Positions 5,644 through 7,083 of a DNA stretch of 7,083 bases are shown here, in pieces. The notes beneath the pieces were generated by a model, which was not told where the DNA came from, ran no database searches, and was given only the letters and a program-made list of their open reading frames with translations. The translations under genes were made by a program, and so were the position numbers. Within the stretch, counting starts at the first letter, position 1, and each line of letters starts with the position of its first letter. The stretch is from Lactobacillales bacterium (lineage in GTDB: Bacteria; Bacillota; Bacilli; Lactobacillales; Vagococcaceae): contig JAATEZ010000424.1 of assembly GCA_015655485.1 (NCBI GenBank), positions 1-7,083 on the forward strand, given 5' to 3'.

Positions 5644-5704
5644 TTATTTTCTCTTTAATATCAGCATGTCTCATCTGGTATCGCGCAGCCCCAAAATCAC
5701 TCTC
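5633..5704 (-). pseudogene. Fragment resembling a tyrosine integrase C-terminal box
   Basis: This minus-strand frame reads ESDFGAARYQMRHADIKEK and ends at a stop 5635-5633. The stretch A-R-Y-Q-M-R-H-A-D-I resembles the conserved C-terminal box of phage and ICE tyrosine integrases, often written LQYLMGHADI, which contains the second catalytic histidine. The usual Gly before His is Arg here, and no Y-x-H with the catalytic tyrosine follows before the stop. It lies 33 nt beyond the N-terminal-like fragment in the same direction, so about 250 residues of a normal integrase would be missing. This is motif resemblance only. Confidence 0.35.
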
Positions 5705-5736
5705 TTATGCAATAGTTAAAAAACTGTACAAAATTT

Positions 5737-5847
5737 TCAAATGATCGTTGAAATAGGGATAAATAAATACTTTTTTGTTGTGGATATTGAAAGATTTCTG
5801 ATTTGACAATCGATCAAATATTCTTCAACTAATTCTTTGATTTCCAT
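5737..5847 (-). pseudogene. Truncated tyrosine integrase N-terminal fragment
   Basis: An ATG at 5847 opens 36 residues beginning MEIKELVEEYLIDCQIRNLS and continuing ISTTKKY before unrelated sequence and a stop. The pattern EYL..C..RNLS..T...Y is that of the SAM-like core-binding domain at the start of XerC/D and phage-type integrases. A complete enzyme has 280-400 residues, so almost all of it is missing. AAAGAGG lies about 10 nt upstream, but it falls inside the stem of the permease terminator, so expression is doubtful. Its place directly behind the 3' end of the permease gene is where an element integrated into that gene would carry its integrase. Confidence 0.45.
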
Positions 5848-5848
5848 A

Positions 5849-5896
5849 GTAAAAAAGCCTCTTTATTCTTTTTTATCAGAATAAAAAGGTTTTTTT
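5849..5896. terminator. Bidirectional terminator after the NCS2 permease
   Basis: Positions 5858-5869 pair with 5878-5889 in a 12 bp stem with one mismatch and an eight-base loop. On the minus strand a six-base U tract follows (5856-5851), ending the permease transcript about 70 nt past its stop. On the plus strand a T run follows at 5890-5896, so it can also stop transcription coming from the scar region. Confidence 0.82.
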
Positions 5897-5957
5897 ATGT
5901 TATTTAATAAACAAATGAAATACGGATATTCTAGAACAAATAAAGGGAATCAGCGTT

Positions 5958-7083
5958 TTATAAAACTGCTAAAATAATAAAGTTTAATATGAATAAACCA
6001 GTTACGACCCACAGAATTGGTGAAACTTCTTTGGCCTTGCCTTTGATGACTTTGATCAGTACATAGAAGATAAAACCAGCAGCGATCCCATAAGAAATGC
6101 TGTAGCACAATCCCATAAAAATCGAAGCAAAGAAAGCTGGAATAGCTTCGTCTAAGTTGGTCCAATTGATATCTTTGAACGAAGCCAGCATCATCACTCC
6201 AACGATGATCAGAGCGGCCGAAGTAGCCTCACTAGGAACGATGCCTACAACGGGTGATAAGAAACTGCTTAGTACAAAAAGAATAGCTACAACGACGGAT
6301 GTCAAACCAGTACGTCCACCGGCACCGATCCCGGCAGCACTTTCCACATAAGTCGTCGTATTAGAGGTGCCAAATACAGCACCAACAGAGGTCGCAATGG
6401 CATCAGCGAATAAAGCTTTGTCCATTTTTGATTTGAATCCCTTGCTATTTTCTAAAGCATCTTCGTCAGCTTCGCTGAATATACCTGAACGACGCCCCGT
6501 TCCAATGAAGGTTCCGATCGTATCAAAAGTATCAGACAAGCTGAAGGCTAAAATAGTCATCAAAACTTGTGGAATTTTTCCGGCATCGCTGAATAGCGAC
6601 TGCATTCCTTTCGCTCCAAATGCTGCTCCAAAAACAGTTCCTAATTCTTTAACAGAACTTCCTAATGAATTAGCATGCCAGTCGACTGCTGAAAAGTCAA
6701 TGACTCCCATTGGGACAGCGATAACAGTGGTAACGATGATCCCGATCAGGATCGCTCCCCGAACATTTAAAATAACTAAAACAACGGTCAGGACAAGCCC
6801 GATAACCGCCAAAATGATACCTGGGTTGTTGAAATTTGCCAAAGCAGGAACAATACTGTTCCCATTGACAGCTCCATTCACCGGGTCGGCCTCAACTGTG
6901 AAACTCAAAAGACCCGCATTTTTCAAACCAACGTAAGCTACAAAAATACCAATACCGCCACCGATCGCATGCTGCATACTCTCCGGGATAGCTTTGATAA
7001 TGAGTTTACGAATTTTAGTTACAGTGATCAAAATATTGATAAGTCCGCATAAAAAAACCATTGCCAGTGCCTGCTGCCAGGAA
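5958..7083 (-). CDS. NCS2 family purine permease, 5' part outside the window
   Basis: This is a membrane transporter of the NCS2 (nucleobase:cation symporter-2) superfamily, AzgA/PbuG branch, which imports guanine, hypoxanthine or adenine with protons for salvage. The frame is open to the window edge (SWQQALAM reads through the ATG at 7061 and matches the family's PWQTALAG region). About 375 residues are seen and roughly the first 70-110 are missing. Diagnostic stretches are FSLSDTFDTIGTFIGTG, then the GTSNTTTYVESAAG region and GIGAGGRTGLTSVV, which form the substrate-binding half helices in this branch. Several hydrophobic helices follow to the end, IIKGKAKEVSPILWVVTG then LFILNFIILAVL. The substrate within the purines cannot be told. 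A second, degraded copy of its 3' end lies about 1.1 kb downstream. Its promoter and any purine riboswitch would be outside the window. Confidence 0.93.
   Translation of the reverse strand, partial: SWQQALAMVFLCGLINILITVTKIRKLIIKAIPESMQHAIGGGIGIFVAYVGLKNAGLLSFTVEADPVNGAVNGNSIVPALANFNNPGIILAVIGLVLTVVLVILNVRGAILIGIIVTTVIAVPMGVIDFSAVDWHANSLGSSVKELGTVFGAAFGAKGMQSLFSDAGKIPQVLMTILAFSLSDTFDTIGTFIGTGRRSGIFSEADEDALENSKGFKSKMDKALFADAIATSVGAVFGTSNTTTYVESAAGIGAGGRTGLTSVVVAILFVLSSFLSPVVGIVPSEATSAALIIVGVMMLASFKDINWTNLDEAIPAFFASIFMGLCYSISYGIAAGFIFYVLIKVIKGKAKEVSPILWVVTGLFILNFIILAVL

Noticed and set aside
6367..6936. 189-codon plus-strand open frame opposite the permease
   Set aside because: It is the antisense shadow of the NCS2 gene, with a low-complexity Pro/Ser/Thr/Lys composition and no ribosome-binding site.
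1..7083. CRISPR array, tRNA or rRNA gene, or complete insertion sequence
   Set aside because: No regularly spaced repeats, no tRNA-like cloverleaf sequences and no intact transposase were seen on either strand. The only repeat of note is the permease 3' end duplication.

Overview
The window is AT-rich DNA from a low-GC Gram-positive bacterium. The order of a MazG-like pyrophosphohydrolase (ypjD), dapB and cca is the one kept in Bacillus and relatives. The close packing, the DUF2929 membrane peptide and the PmrA-like efflux pump suggest Lactobacillales (Enterococcus, Vagococcus or Carnobacterium-like). The species cannot be fixed from the sequence alone.

Layout: positions 1-3053 are almost all minus-strand genes. 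A three-gene operon reads ypjD -> dapB -> cca, with overlaps of 8 nt and 4 nt. It joins a nucleotide-housekeeping enzyme, the second step of the diaminopimelate/lysine branch, and tRNA CCA-end synthesis and repair. Downstream lies an unrecognised 152-residue acidic protein with its own candidate promoter. At 3181-3444 a short plus-strand unit encodes a 64-residue DUF2929 membrane peptide. Its extended -10 promoter is covered by a perfect 7-1-7 palindrome resembling a Fur/PerR-family box, and it ends in a strong terminator. Convergent to it, at 3466-4674, is a 12-TM MFS drug-efflux pump. The right end (5958-7083) is the 3' part of an AzgA/PbuG-type NCS2 purine permease, cut by the window edge.

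The most informative stretch is the roughly 1.3 kb between the MFS gene and the permease. It contains a second, decayed copy of the last ~40-45 codons of the permease gene (4817-4957), in direct orientation and about 92% identical over 121 nt. It also contains two same-strand fragments resembling the N-terminal and C-terminal boxes of a tyrosine integrase (5737-5847 and 5633-5704), a 48-codon plus-strand membrane peptide, three candidate terminators and a Fur-like half-site. The simplest reading is the scar of an integrative element that entered the 3' end of the permease gene, displaced the native gene end, and then lost nearly all its content. A deleted tandem paralogue is the main alternative. 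No intact novel multi-gene system is visible.
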